Origin: Caenibacillus caldisaponilyticus
Lineage (GTDB): Bacteria > Bacillota > Bacilli > Bacillales > Sporolactobacillaceae
Assembly: GCF_002003465.1 (NCBI RefSeq)
Contig: NZ_BDDQ01000004.1
Coordinates: 1-64,000 of the forward strand
DNA length: 64,000 nt
Reading direction: 5' to 3'
In this document: one piece after another, positions 36,773 through 51,057 of the stretch
Position numbering within the stretch: the stretch's first letter is position 1
How the letters are laid out: the number at the start of each line of letters is the position of its first letter
The notes under the pieces: model-generated
What the model was told of the DNA's origin: nothing
Database searches by the model: none
What the model saw: the letters and a program-made list of their open reading frames with translations, nothing else
Position numbers and translations under genes: made by a program

Positions 36773-36924
36773 AGCCGGGTTAACCCTGTCCAGACGGCCG
36801 GCGCTGTCGGCATGGGCCTCTTCAGCGGCCGGCTCCATAGCAAAGGCGCCGCCGGCAGAACCGAGCGTTTCCGTTCAGACAAAAGTTTTCAGTCGGAAGA
36901 ACACACATAAGGGGAGAGAACCGC

Positions 36925-37959
36925 ATGAGTGAAGCCTATCAAAGAGCGGGCGTCAACATCGAGGCGGGGTACGAGGCCGTACAAAGGATCAAGGCGCATG
37001 CCGCCCGCACGCGGCGGCCGGAGGTGCTTGACGGCATTGGGGCGTTCGGCGCCGCGTTTGATTTGTCGCGCACGGGGATGAATGAGCCCGTTCTCGTCAC
37101 CGGCACGGACGGGGTCGGAACGAAGTTGATGGTCGCCCAAGCCATGGACGACCATACGACCATCGGGATCGATGCCGTCGCGATGTGCGTCAACGACATC
37201 GTGACGCAAGGCGCCGAACCTTTGTTCTTTCTCGATTATATCGCGTGCGGGAAGCTGGAACCGAACACAATCGAACAAATCGTCAAAGGGATCGCCGACG
37301 GTTGCGAACGGGCCGGCTGCGCATTGATCGGCGGCGAGACCGCGGAAATGCCGGGCATGTACCCGCCCGATGAGTACGACATCGCCGGGTTCGCCGTCGG
37401 CGCGGTCGAAAAAACGAAACGCATCACGGGGAAAGCGATTGAGGCGGGCGACGCGCTGATCGGACTGGCTTCCGACGGCTTGCACAGCAACGGCTTTTCG
37501 CTCGTCCGCAAGATCGTGCGCGAGGCGGGCATTCGCTACGATGAGCCGTTTCCTCCGACCGGGCGCATGCTCGGCGCCGAGCTCCTGAGGCCGACGCGCC
37601 TTTACGTCCGGCCGTTGCTCGCCCTCATGCGGGACTGCGAAATCCGGGGCATGGCGCACATCACGGGCGGCGGGCTTTATGAAAACGTTCCGCGCATGTT
37701 GCCGAAAGGCCTCGGCGCTCTCGTCGATGCCCGCACCTGGCCGATTCCGGCGATCTTTTCTTTCCTTCGGGAAAAAGGGGGACTGACCGCCAATGATCTC
37801 TACGCCACTTTTAACATGGGCATCGGCATGGTCATCGCCGTGCGTGCGGAGGATGCCGATGCGGCCGTCCGCCACTTGATCGAACACGGCGAGAAGGCCT
37901 ACCGGATCGGCGAAGTGATTACGGGCGGAGGCCTCCGGATTGAGGGAACGGGCTTATGA
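36925..37959 (+). CDS. purM: Phosphoribosylformylglycinamidine cyclo-ligase PurM
   Basis: A 344-residue AIR synthetase (FGAM to AIR with ATP). It begins with [20 protein letters not shown]. Family blocks are [42 protein letters not shown] and [26 protein letters not shown] lies before the ATG. A gap of 152 bases separates it from purF, larger than elsewhere in the operon. The stop overlaps purN. Confidence 0.97.
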   Translation: MSEAYQRAGVNIEAGYEAVQRIKAHAARTRRPEVLDGIGAFGAAFDLSRTGMNEPVLVTGTDGVGTKLMVAQAMDDHTTIGIDAVAMCVNDIVTQGAEPLFFLDYIACGKLEPNTIEQIVKGIADGCERAGCALIGGETAEMPGMYPPDEYDIAGFAVGAVEKTKRITGKAIEAGDALIGLASDGLHSNGFSLVRKIVREAGIRYDEPFPPTGRMLGAELLRPTRLYVRPLLALMRDCEIRGMAHITGGGLYENVPRMLPKGLGALVDARTWPIPAIFSFLREKGGLTANDLYATFNMGIGMVIAVRAEDADAAVRHLIEHGEKAYRIGEVITGGGLRIEGTGL

Positions 37960-38564
37960 GAAGGATGGCCGTGTTCGCCTCGGGAACGGGCAGCAATTTC
38001 GAAGCGATCGTGCGCGCCGCGCACAGCGGGCAAATCCCGGCCGAAGTCGTTTTGCTCGTCTGCGACAGACCCGGCGCTCCGGTCGTCGCCAAGGCGCAAG
38101 CCGCGGGCATCCCGGTCTTTGTCGCCGCGCCGAAGACCTTTCCAGACAAGGCCGCCTATGAACGGGCGGTATTGGCCCGGCTTCACGAGAAGGACGTGAC
38201 GTTCATCGCGCTTGCCGGCTATATGCGCCTCATCGGCCCCACGCTTTTAAACGCTTATCCGGAGCGCATCGTCAACATTCATCCGTCGCTTTTGCCCGCG
38301 TTTCCAGGGCGGAACGCGATCGCCCGCGCGCTTGAAGCGGGGGTGAAGGTGACCGGGGTGACGATCCATTATGTGGACAGTGGCATCGACAGCGGGCCGA
38401 TTATCGCCCAGCGCGCGGTGGAAATTTTGGAGGGAGATACCGTCGAGACGCTGTCCGAACGCATCCATCGGGTGGAACACGTTTTGTATCCGGAGACGTT
38501 GGCCCGGTTGTTGAAGAAGGAAAACCCAATGGGGATCACTTATGCGAAGGAGCGGATGTTCTGA
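37956..38564 (+). CDS. purN: Phosphoribosylglycinamide formyltransferase PurN
   Basis: A 202-residue folate-dependent transformylase (GAR to FGAR). The N-terminus [19 protein letters not shown] forms the substrate loop. The catalytic Asn-His-Asp set is seen in [16 protein letters not shown] and [15 protein letters not shown]. The start is ATG 37956 (overlapping purM) or ATG 37965; GGGAACGGG upstream is only moderate. Ends one base into purH. Confidence 0.95.
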   Translation: MRRMAVFASGTGSNFEAIVRAAHSGQIPAEVVLLVCDRPGAPVVAKAQAAGIPVFVAAPKTFPDKAAYERAVLARLHEKDVTFIALAGYMRLIGPTLLNAYPERIVNIHPSLLPAFPGRNAIARALEAGVKVTGVTIHYVDSGIDSGPIIAQRAVEILEGDTVETLSERIHRVEHVLYPETLARLLKKENPMGITYAKERMF

Positions 38565-40099
38565 TGGCCAAACGGGCTCTCATCAGTGTATCGGATAAAA
38601 GCGGATTAATCCCGTTCGCCCGAGCCCTTGTTGAGCTCGGCTTTGAAATCGTTTCGACCGGCGGCACGAAAACGGCCTTGGAAGCTGCCGGAGTGGCCGT
38701 CACTCCGGTGGCGGAAGTGACGGGTTTTCCGGAACTGCTCGACGGCCGGGTGAAAACCCTCCATCCGATGATTCACGGCGGCCTGCTCGCCGATTTGCGC
38801 AATCCCGGCCATGCCGAAGCCATCAAAGCGCAAGGCATTCAGCCGATCGATCTCGTCGTCGTCAATCTTTATCCATTTAAAGAAACCGTGGCCCATCCGA
38901 GCGTCGCATATGAAACGGCGATTGAAAACATTGACATCGGCGGGCCCGCGATGTTGCGATCGGCGGCAAAAAACCACGCCCGCGTCACCGTGGTGTGCGA
39001 TCCGGCGGATTATGATGCCGTTCTTCGTGAATGGCGGGAAAATGGCGAGCCGTCTTATGAGCTGAGACAAAAGCTGGCGGCCAAGGCGTTTCGCCACACC
39101 GCCGCTTATGACGCTGTGATTGCGGACTATTTGACGAAACAAACCGGGGAACGCTTCCCGGAGACATTGACGCTCACCTTTGAAAGAAAACAAGCGCTTC
39201 GTTACGGCGAAAATCCGCACCAAGAGGCCGCTTTCTATAAAGAATTGTTTGCGGACGACCGGTCGATCGCCGCCGCCGTGCAACTGCACGGCAAAGCGCT
39301 ATCCTATAACAATATCCGCGACGCCGATGCCGCCCTCCAGATCGTCCGCGAATTTGACCGCCCGGCCGTTGCCGCGGTCAAGCACATGAATCCGTGCGGC
39401 ATCGGAATCGGAGAAACGATTGAAGAAGCTTACGCCAAAGCCTATGAAGCGGATCCCGTTTCGATCTTCGGCGGAATCATCGCCGCGAACCGTCCGATCG
39501 ACGCGGCGACCGCTGCGGAAATGGCCAAGCTTTTCCTGGAAATCATCATCGCCCCGGCATTCACGCCCGAAGCTTTGGCGATCTTGACCAAGAAGAAAAA
39601 CATCCGCCTCCTGACCGTGAACATGGCGGAAGCGGACAAAGATGATCGCGTGCTCACGTCCGTCAGCGGCGGTCTATTGATCCAGGATGCCGATCGATTG
39701 GGGCTGGACGACGCCCGCCTGAGTTATCCGACGAAGCGGCGGCCGACCGCCGAAGAGATGCGGAGCCTGGCCTTGGCATGGAAAGCGGTCAAACATGTGA
39801 AGTCGAACGCCATTGTGCTCGTTAAAGGCGACCGGACCGTCGGCGTGGGGGCGGGACAGATGAACCGCGTCGGAGCGGCGCGGATCGCCATCCAGCAAGC
39901 CGGCGCCGAGGCCAAAGGGGCCGTCATGGCTTCCGATGCGTTTTTCCCGATGCCCGATACGGTCGAAGAAGCGGCGAAGGCCGGCGTGACGGCGATCATC
40001 CAGCCCGGCGGATCGATTCGCGATCAAGACGCGATCGACAAGGCCGAGGAATACGGCATCGCCATGGTCTTCACCGGCATCCGCCATTTTAAACACTAA
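38564..40099 (+). CDS. purH: Bifunctional AICAR formyltransferase / IMP cyclohydrolase PurH
   Basis: A 511-residue enzyme for the last two steps to IMP. The N-terminal methylglyoxal-synthase-like cyclohydrolase domain has [17 protein letters not shown] and [10 protein letters not shown]. The transformylase domain has [13 protein letters not shown], the Lys-His pair in [12 protein letters not shown], and [18 protein letters not shown] near the end. Stop-start overlap with purN indicates coupling. Confidence 0.97.
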   Translation: MAKRALISVSDKSGLIPFARALVELGFEIVSTGGTKTALEAAGVAVTPVAEVTGFPELLDGRVKTLHPMIHGGLLADLRNPGHAEAIKAQGIQPIDLVVVNLYPFKETVAHPSVAYETAIENIDIGGPAMLRSAAKNHARVTVVCDPADYDAVLREWRENGEPSYELRQKLAAKAFRHTAAYDAVIADYLTKQTGERFPETLTLTFERKQALRYGENPHQEAAFYKELFADDRSIAAAVQLHGKALSYNNIRDADAALQIVREFDRPAVAAVKHMNPCGIGIGETIEEAYAKAYEADPVSIFGGIIAANRPIDAATAAEMAKLFLEIIIAPAFTPEALAILTKKKNIRLLTVNMAEADKDDRVLTSVSGGLLIQDADRLGLDDARLSYPTKRRPTAEEMRSLALAWKAVKHVKSNAIVLVKGDRTVGVGAGQMNRVGAARIAIQQAGAEAKGAVMASDAFFPMPDTVEEAAKAGVTAIIQPGGSIRDQDAIDKAEEYGIAMVFTGIRHFKH

Positions 40100-40212
40100 G
40101 AATGTTTTGCTGAGGATAAAGGAAGCGGAAGCCAAAGAGAAGAAAACAGTCGATGCTTTACCACGCGTGGCCGAAACGGCGACGCATGAAAAACGCGCTT
40201 GGGGGGATGGGC

Positions 40213-41505
40213 GTGAAAGTGTTGGTGATCGGGAGAGGCGGACGCGAGCACGCCATCGCTTGGAAACTTGCCCAAAGCGATAAAGTCGAAGAAATTTTCG
40301 CGGCTCCGGGCAATGACGGGATGGCGAATGTGGCCCGCCGCGTCCCCATCCATGAGAATGAATGGGATCGTTTGATCGAATTCGCGAAAAAAGAGGCGAT
40401 CGCTTTGACCGTCGTCGGCCCCGAGCAGCCGTTGGTTGACGGGATCGCCGACCGCTTCCGGACGGAGGGCTTGGCGATTTTCGGTCCGTCAAAAGCCGCG
40501 GCGATGATCGAAGGAAGCAAATCCTTCGCGAAACGGCTGATGAAAGAATACGGCATTCCGACGGCGGATTACGCCTCGTTTCGAGATTATGAGGCGGCGG
40601 TCGACTATGTGAAAAGGCGGGGGGCGCCGATCGTCATCAAGGCGGACGGGCTGGCCGCGGGCAAAGGCGTCACCGTGGCGATGTCGGTGGACGAAGCGCT
40701 CGGCGCCCTCTCCGACATGATGGAAAACCAAGTGTTCGGCCACGCGGGCGCGGCGGTGGTCATTGAGGATTATCTCGAAGGGGAGGAGTTTTCTTTGATG
40801 GCCTTCGTCTCCGGGGAACGCGTGTATCCGATGGTCATCGCCCAAGACCATAAGCGCGTTTATGAAGGGGATCAAGGCCCGAATACCGGCGGGATGGGCG
40901 CTTATTCTCCCGTTCCGCAGCTTCCCGGCGACGCCGTCGCCGTGTCCGTCGAACGCATCTTGAAACCGGTCGCGCGCGCGTTGGTGAAAGAAGGCCGGCC
41001 GTACAGCGGGGTCTTGTATGCGGGGTTGATGTGGACGAACGAAGGCCCGAAAGTGATTGAATTCAATTGCCGTTTCGGCGATCCGGAGACGCAAGTGGTC
41101 TTGCCCCGTCTGGAATCGGATTTGTTTGACGCGCTGCTGGCGATCGCGCGGGGCGAAGAGCCGGAGCTGACATGGAGCGATCGGGCGGTGTGCGGCATCG
41201 TTCTCGCCTCCGAAGGCTATCCCGGAGACTATCAGAAAGGCGCGGTCATTAGAGGCTTAGATGCGTTGGAAAAAGAAACGCTCGTGTTCCATGCGGGGAC
41301 AAAAAGGGCAGACGGACGCTGGATCGCCGACGGCGGCCGCGTCCTGCTCGTTGCGTGCAGGGATGCCGAGTTATGCAAAGCGACGGCAAAAGCGCGGTCC
41401 GAAGCCGAGAAACTGAAGCAGCCCGGCCTCTTTTTCCGCCGCGACATCGGCTGGCGCGCTTTAAAAACCAATGGGGGCTTTTCCGCAACGGTTCGGAACG
41501 GATGA
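40213..41505 (+). CDS. purD: Phosphoribosylamine-glycine ligase PurD
   Basis: A 430-residue ATP-grasp ligase (GAR synthetase, second step). It starts MKVLVIGRGGREHAIAWKLA; this GTG has GGGGGG six bases upstream, and the frame to 40153 is an unsupported extension. Family blocks are VVGPEQPLVDGIAD, VIKADGLAAGKGVTVA, QDHKRVYEGDQGPNTGGMGA and EFNCRFGDPETQVVLPR. Last gene of the operon, followed by a terminator. Confidence 0.97.
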   Translation: MKVLVIGRGGREHAIAWKLAQSDKVEEIFAAPGNDGMANVARRVPIHENEWDRLIEFAKKEAIALTVVGPEQPLVDGIADRFRTEGLAIFGPSKAAAMIEGSKSFAKRLMKEYGIPTADYASFRDYEAAVDYVKRRGAPIVIKADGLAAGKGVTVAMSVDEALGALSDMMENQVFGHAGAAVVIEDYLEGEEFSLMAFVSGERVYPMVIAQDHKRVYEGDQGPNTGGMGAYSPVPQLPGDAVAVSVERILKPVARALVKEGRPYSGVLYAGLMWTNEGPKVIEFNCRFGDPETQVVLPRLESDLFDALLAIARGEEPELTWSDRAVCGIVLASEGYPGDYQKGAVIRGLDALEKETLVFHAGTKRADGRWIADGGRVLLVACRDAELCKATAKARSEAEKLKQPGLFFRRDIGWRALKTNGGFSATVRNG

Positions 41506-41563
41506 CGGCCAATAAGGTACAAGTTTTATAGAGAATCTCTAACATCGAGAAGTGAATGGTGGC

Positions 41564-41592
41564 GAGGGGGCTTTAGGCTCTCTCTTTTTTTT
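41564..41592 (+). terminator. Terminator of the purine operon
   Basis: gagggggc pairs with ggctctctc (two G-U pairs) around a short loop, followed by eight T. Confidence 0.75.
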
Positions 41593-41874
41593 ACTCAGAA
41601 AAAGCAAGGAAGGCCGTCGCGCACAGCCCCATCTCACACCCCCATCGCATCGTAAACCGTTGCGGCGCAAACGGATTCGGCCGCGGCGGCTCCATTTTTT
41701 AAGTGCATGTCACGGCGTTCGGCCGCATGCGGACATCCCGCTTCGGTTTTTTCACATCCAATTGATAAAGACATTCGTGCTTTACAGCATGAAAGTGTAT
41801 AATGGGAAATGACGGAATGTTTGCAAACGGGGAAGTTCAGCGGACGCGAGTCATTAACAATTGGGGGGACTAAG
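41593..41874 (+). other. Leader region before the adenine deaminase gene
   Basis: No gene is supported. A tataat at 41798-41803 is the best -10, but the -35 is weak (ttcgtg, 18-base spacer). I see no PurR box and no riboswitch, unlike the other purine genes here. Confidence 0.4.
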
Positions 41875-43595
41875 ATGGGTTTTTATTTTCCATGGGATCG
41901 CGAAGCGCTTCGGCGGCAGGCGGCGATCGTCGCCGGCAAAGCGGCGCCGACGTTGGTGCTGTCGGGCGCCGAATATCTCAACGCATCGCTCAAGGCGTGG
42001 GAGCGGGCGAACATTTGGATCGATCGCGACCGTATCGTCTATGTCGGCGAACGAATGCCGTTGGAATCGGCGGACACCGAAATCATCGATTGTTCCGGAT
42101 ATGTGCTCGTTCCCGGTTACATCGAGCCGCATGCCCACCCGTTCCAACTATATAATCCTTGGACGTTTGCCGCTTACGCCGCCGAAAGAGGGACGACGAC
42201 GCTCATCGCCGACAATCTTGTCTTTTTCACGGAGCTGTCGGATGACGATGCGTTTTCGATCGTTGAACGGCTGGCGGACGGACCGACGACTTGGTTTTGG
42301 TGGTGCCGTTATGATGCCCAGACGTTGCTGCGCGATCAGCCGTTCAACAGTGAACGCATCCGCAAATGGCTCGAGCATCCGCTCGTCATCCAAGGCGGAG
42401 AACTGACGGGCTGGCCGAGCGTGCTGCAAGGAGACGACGATATCCTCGAGTGGATGATCGCGACGAAAAAGGCCGGCAAAACGATCGAAGGCCATTTGCC
42501 CGGCGCTTCGGAAAAAACGTTGACGCAGCTCGAACTCTTGGGCGTGGACTGCGACCACGAAGCGATGACCGGTGAAGAAGCTTGGCGCCGGCTCCGTCTC
42601 GGTCTGTCCACGTCGCTCCGCTACTCGTCGATCCGCCCCGATCTGCCGGACATCTTGAGAGATTTGCTCGCCCGCGGGGTGAAACATTTCGATCGCTTGT
42701 ACATGACCACGGACGGCTCAACGCCGGCCTTTTACGAACAAGGCATCATGGATCGCACGGTGGAAATCGCCCTGGAACAAGGCGTGCCCGAAATCGAGGC
42801 TTATCTTATGGCGACGGCCAACCCCGCGCGCCATTACGGGATCCACCGCATGGTCGGAGAAATCGCGCCCGGCCGGTTGGCCCATATCAACATCCTTGAG
42901 GCGAAGGATAAGCCGACGCCGGTTTCGATATTGGCCAAAGGCCGTTGGGTGAAGCGGGACGCGCGCCGTGCTATCCGGAAACCGGCCTATCCGTGTGCGA
43001 GGCGCTCGGCGGGTTTTCCATCGATTGGGATTTGGATCCGGCCGAGCTCGAACCCGATACTCCTGTCGGCATCGACATGGTGAACGCGGTCATCACACAG
43101 CCGTTCACCGCGGAAGCGCCGGTTGGAGAAGAACCGCCTGAAGGCGTCCATTATCTCACGCTGTACGGCAGGGACGGCCGGTGGAAATTGAGCACATGGC
43201 TCAAAGGCTTCGGCGACCGGATCGCCGGATTTGCCAGCAGCTACTCCTCAACCGGGGATATTCTATTGATCGGGAAAAACAAGACCGACATGGTGACGGC
43301 GTTCCAACGAATGAAGGCGATCGGCGGCGGGATGGTGCTCGTGGAAGACGGCCGGGTGCTCGCGGAAATCCCTCTGGCGATCCGCGGGTGGGTGTCCGAT
43401 AAACCGCTCCCTGAATTGATGGAGGAAGAGCGGGCGCTGACCGCGCTTTTGCGCGCGCGCGGATACCGCTTCGCCGATCCCGTCTATACGTTGCTGTTTT
43501 TGTCCGCCACCCATTTGCCTTATATCCGATTGACGCAGCGGGGATTGGTCGACGTCATGAAGCGGGAAGTCCTCGTTCCGGCGATCGAGCGATAA
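41875..43595 (+). pseudogene. adeC: Adenine deaminase (YerA/AdeC family), interrupted by an apparent -1 frameshift
   Basis: An amidohydrolase-superfamily protein of about 573 residues, corresponding to B. subtilis YerA; family members deaminate adenine to hypoxanthine. The N-terminal half, with VPGYIEPHAHPFQLYNP (metal-binding HxH), GGELTGWP, EGHLPGASEKTL and YMTTDGSTPAFYEQG, is in one frame up to RWVKRD. The C-terminal domain (GFASSYSSTGDILLIGKNK, THLPYIRLTQRGL) is in another. One missing G near 42960 (gacgcgcgcc for gacggcgcgcc) would restore a continuous protein. The start at 41875 has GGGGGGA upstream. Probably an intact gene with a sequence error. Confidence 0.85.
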
Positions 43596-43692
43596 AAGCG
43601 GCCGATCCGATGATTGATTTTTGGATGTTTTGCAGTTTGTCATGACCTGAACACGCCGGATGGCGAATTTGAGACGAACCGGAGGGAGTTTA

Positions 43693-44739
43693 ATGAATCA
43701 GCGTCGGCGCCGCATGGTCGGGGGGCTAATGATCGCCGTATTGCTGCTTTCCGCGTGTCGGGGCGAAACGCTTGACGGCCAAAAAAAGCGGATTACGAAG
43801 CCTTCTGAAAGGCCGAATGTGGCGGAGAAGACGGAAATCTATCCGCTGACGGGCCTGCCGGCGGACGAAGCAGGTCTTCATCGCCGCGCCGTCGGCGTCA
43901 TGGTGAACAACCACAGCCAGGCACGGCCGCAGTCCGGCCTGTATAAAGCCGATATCGTTTATGAAGCGTTAACGGAGGGGCGCATCACCCGTTTTCTCGC
44001 GATTTTCCAAAGCCAAACGCCCGATGTCATCGGCCCGGTGCGCAGCGCCCGTCCCTACTTTATAGAATTGAACAACGGCTACGGCGCCATCTATGTCGCC
44101 CACGGTTGGAGTCCGGACGCCAAGAAAATGCTGGAGTCCGGCGGTACCGACTACATTCAAGGGCTGTATCATGACGGCACGTGGTTCAAACGGGTCGCGT
44201 TTCGAAAGGCGCCGCACAATTCCTACATCCCCTACAAAAATATTATAAAAGGCGCGGAAGAAAGCGGTTTTCCCCTGACGCAGACGTTCGCTGCGCTCCC
44301 GTTTTATAAGAGCGATGAAGAGAAAAACATCCCGGGTGAACCGGCGCAAAAAATGACGATCACCTATTCAAATGACTATGTCGTCGGCTACAATTACAAT
44401 TCGGAAGACGGTTTGTACTACCGCGAAGTGAATGGGGAGCCGATGCGGGACCGGGAGACGAACACCCCCGTCACGGCGGCCAATGTGTTTGTCGTCAGCG
44501 CCGATCACCGTTTCATCGATGCGTACCGCCGCACCATCGATTTAAAGTCGGGCGGGCCTGCTTACTTGTTTCAAAAGGGAAAATGGCGCGCCGTCACTTG
44601 GAAAAACGTCGATGGACGCCTTCTGCCTTATGACGGTGACCGCCCGTTGAAATGGGTGCCCGGCCGGACCTGGATCCATATCGTCGAATCCGACCCAGGG
44701 CTGGCTCACGTCGTCAAGATTGACGGACAGAAAGGCTGA
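43693..44739 (+). CDS. yerB: DUF3048 domain lipoprotein (YerB type)
   Basis: A 348-residue exported lipoprotein. The signal peptide ends in the lipobox LLLSAC, so the mature protein is probably anchored to the outer face of the membrane by the Cys at about residue 22. The DUF3048 region contains YPLTGLPAD, VMVNNHSQARPQSGL and VYEALTEGRITRFLAIFQ, then IGPVRSARPYF. The ATG at 43693 has GGAGGG upstream. It lies between yerA and yerC, as in B. subtilis. Biochemical function is not known to me. Confidence 0.9.
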   Translation: MNQRRRRMVGGLMIAVLLLSACRGETLDGQKKRITKPSERPNVAEKTEIYPLTGLPADEAGLHRRAVGVMVNNHSQARPQSGLYKADIVYEALTEGRITRFLAIFQSQTPDVIGPVRSARPYFIELNNGYGAIYVAHGWSPDAKKMLESGGTDYIQGLYHDGTWFKRVAFRKAPHNSYIPYKNIIKGAEESGFPLTQTFAALPFYKSDEEKNIPGEPAQKMTITYSNDYVVGYNYNSEDGLYYREVNGEPMRDRETNTPVTAANVFVVSADHRFIDAYRRTIDLKSGGPAYLFQKGKWRAVTWKNVDGRLLPYDGDRPLKWVPGRTWIHIVESDPGLAHVVKIDGQKG

Positions 44740-44840
44740 AAAGCGTGCGGCTTGCGGCGCCCCGCGCCGAGACGGATGGACAATGAACCACTTTTGCGAG
44801 AAACTCTTGTTTGGAGATCCGTGCTAAAACCGTTTGGCCT

Positions 44841-44880
44841 GCCCGGCCCGCCGCCGGGGCGTGGGCCGGGCCGCCTTTTA
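44841..44880 (+). terminator. Terminator after yerB
   Basis: gcccggcccgc (44841-44851) pairs with gtgggccgggc (44861-44871), followed by cgcctttta. It sits in the 317-base gap before yerC, where I see no other feature. Confidence 0.75.
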
Positions 44881-45056
44881 TCTTGCCGGATGAAAGAAAA
44901 TCCAAACATCCGATCGGCCGATGCGCGGCGGACGCGCCGACGCGGCCATTCCATACGATAAGTCTTTGATCTATCCGGGAACCACAAGGCCCAGCGTTTG
45001 CACCCGACTCATGATAAATTTCATCCAGACATCTGCGGAAGGAGGCATGGTCTTTC

Positions 45057-45470
45057 ATGCAAATCGACAAACTGCGCGGACCGGCTTTAGATCAACTCTT
45101 TGAAGCGATCTTATCCCTTAAAGACATTGAAGAATGCTATCGGTTTTTCGATGATTTATGCACGATGGGCGAAATTCAATCGCTCGCCCAGCGCTATGAC
45201 GTCGCGCGCATGCTCATCGACGGGTATACCTATCAAAAAATCGAAAAAGAAACCGGCGCGAGCGCCGCGACCATCTCGCGCGTCAAGCGCTGCATCAAGT
45301 TCGGCAATGACGGCTATCAAATGACGCTCTCGCGGATACGAAACAAAGAAGAGCATTCGCAACAATCAGGAATTCCGGAAAATGGGCCCGAGCAAGCGGG
45401 CTCCGACGGCGAAGAAGTGAAGGCCGCCGGCGAAGCGGCCGTGGAATCAAAAGGCGGACAAGACGTCTGA
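45057..45470 (+). CDS. yerC: TrpR-like DNA-binding protein YerC
   Basis: A 137-residue protein of the YerC/YecD group, with a TrpR-fold helix-turn-helix. MQIDKLRGPALDQLFEAILS and the HTH KIEKETGASAATISRVKRC are typical. The C-terminal ~40 residues (QSGIPENGPEQAGSDGEE...) are an acidic, low-complexity tail longer than in B. subtilis YerC. The start matches the family exactly, although GGAGG is 13 bases upstream and another ATG in the wrong frame lies between. Its targets are not known from the sequence. Confidence 0.88.
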   Translation: MQIDKLRGPALDQLFEAILSLKDIEECYRFFDDLCTMGEIQSLAQRYDVARMLIDGYTYQKIEKETGASAATISRVKRCIKFGNDGYQMTLSRIRNKEEHSQQSGIPENGPEQAGSDGEEVKAAGEAAVESKGGQDV

Positions 45471-46000
45471 CCGATTCGTATGCCGGTCGATCATGAGAAC
45501 GGCTTGGCAGATAAGGGCTGTGCGTCGAGGCCGGGCGCAAAACCCCCGGCCGTTTGTTTAAAGAGACGCGCTTTTATATTTCCCGCCCCGCGTTTTCCCT
45601 CCCGTTCGGCCGCGGCTTTCGAACCGGGCGGCGGCCGCTCGCTTTTCGCCCCCATACCTTACTAACGTTTCGCGCGGCGCCGGCTCGCGCTTTTTTTTTG
45701 CCCGCGTCCCCTTGCGCCGTCATCTTTGCCTTCCCGGGGAGGCATCGAGAGGGCCGCTCCTTCAATGTATAACGGCATGCATTCGAGGAAAATGAAACAG
45801 AATGCAAACAGGACCAGGTTTTCCATAGGTCTTCCTTTTATTTAAAAAACGCATCCGCTTAAACCTTTCAACCTGCAAATGATCCTCGGGAAGCCGGATA
45901 AAAGAATGCCGGCCGCTTCCGGGATTTCCCGCTTCGGCATGGCGGAAAAGCACCCGGTTTTATGTTAAAATCCTTCTAGAGTGTCTTGGGAGGATGAACG
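45471..46000. other. yerC-pcrB intergenic region
   Basis: 530 bases with no well-supported gene. It holds one possible small minus-strand ORF (listed separately). A likely pcrB promoter lies close to 45950-45985, where the sequence becomes AT rich. GC-rich runs at 45530-45720 create spurious long frames. Confidence 0.4.
45662..45826 (-). CDS. Possible 54-residue small membrane protein
   Basis: The minus-strand ATG at 45826 has AAAAGGAAG five bases upstream. The predicted peptide has a hydrophobic N-terminal half (MENLVLFAFCFIFLECMPLY) and a strongly basic tail ending SRRRAKR. No homologue is recognised. The basic tail is read through GC-rich DNA and a nine-base homopolymer, which weakens the case. 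Confidence 0.25.
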   Translation of the reverse strand: MENLVLFAFCFIFLECMPLYIEGAALSMPPREGKDDGARGRGQKKSASRRRAKR

Positions 46001-46732
46001 ATGAACCTGTATGAAGCATGGGAGCATGTGTTTAAACTGGATCCCAATAAAGATATAGATGATCAGGCCTTGGAAGCCCTGTGCGAATCGGGGACCGACG
46101 CGATCATCGTCGGCGGCACCGACGGGGTCACGCTCGACAACACGTTGGACCTATTGAGCCGCGTTCGCCGTTACAGCGTGGATTGCGCGCTCGAAATTTC
46201 GACGCTTGAAGCGGTGACCCCGGGATTCGACCATTATTTCATTCCCACCGTTCTGAACGCGGCGTCGGCCGATTGGATCGTCGGCCGCCACCATGAAGCG
46301 GTAAAAACGTTCCGCGATACGATCCATTGGAACGAGGTGACGGCCGAAGGGTATTGCGTCCTGAATCCCGATGCGAAAGTGGCGGAGCTGACGGGGGCGC
46401 GCACCGGCCTTGACGCGGACGACATCGTCGCCTATGCGATTCTCGCCGAGCGTTTGTTCCATTTGCCGATTTTCTATTTGGAATACAGCGGCGCTTACGG
46501 CGATGCGGCGGTCGTGGAACAGGTGAAAAAATTCTTGGCCCAAACCCGGCTTTTTTACGGCGGCGGCATCGACGGCCCGGACAAGGCCGCGGAAATGGCG
46601 CGCCATGCGGATACCGTGGTCGTCGGCAATCTGATTTATACCGATCTGAAGGCGGCGCTTGAGACGGTGGAGGCTGTCAAAAACGTCAAAGCCCGTGGGG
46701 CGAACCCTCTGCCGGACGGCGACAATGCTTGA
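46001..46732 (+). CDS. pcrB: Heptaprenylglyceryl phosphate synthase PcrB
   Basis: A 243-residue TIM-barrel prenyltransferase that links glycerol-1-phosphate to heptaprenyl diphosphate to form an archaeal-type ether lipid in Bacillales. Motifs are IIVGGTDGVT, IPTVLNAA, YLEYSGAYGD (substrate base and cavity) and FYGGGIDGPDKA with VVVGN in the phosphate-binding site. GGGAGGAT precedes the ATG. pcrB-pcrA-ligA is the standard Bacillus order, with no functional link between lipid and DNA repair required. Confidence 0.94.
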   Translation: MNLYEAWEHVFKLDPNKDIDDQALEALCESGTDAIIVGGTDGVTLDNTLDLLSRVRRYSVDCALEISTLEAVTPGFDHYFIPTVLNAASADWIVGRHHEAVKTFRDTIHWNEVTAEGYCVLNPDAKVAELTGARTGLDADDIVAYAILAERLFHLPIFYLEYSGAYGDAAVVEQVKKFLAQTRLFYGGGIDGPDKAAEMARHADTVVVGNLIYTDLKAALETVEAVKNVKARGANPLPDGDNA

Positions 46733-46813
46733 CATACCGCCAAATGAGCGAACGGCAAACGCCTGGAAAAAGAGGCGCCAAAGGCGTCTTGCTTACATAG
46801 GGAGGAAACGAAC

Positions 46814-51047
<4,234 letters not shown>

Positions 51048-51057
51048 GGAGTGGAAC

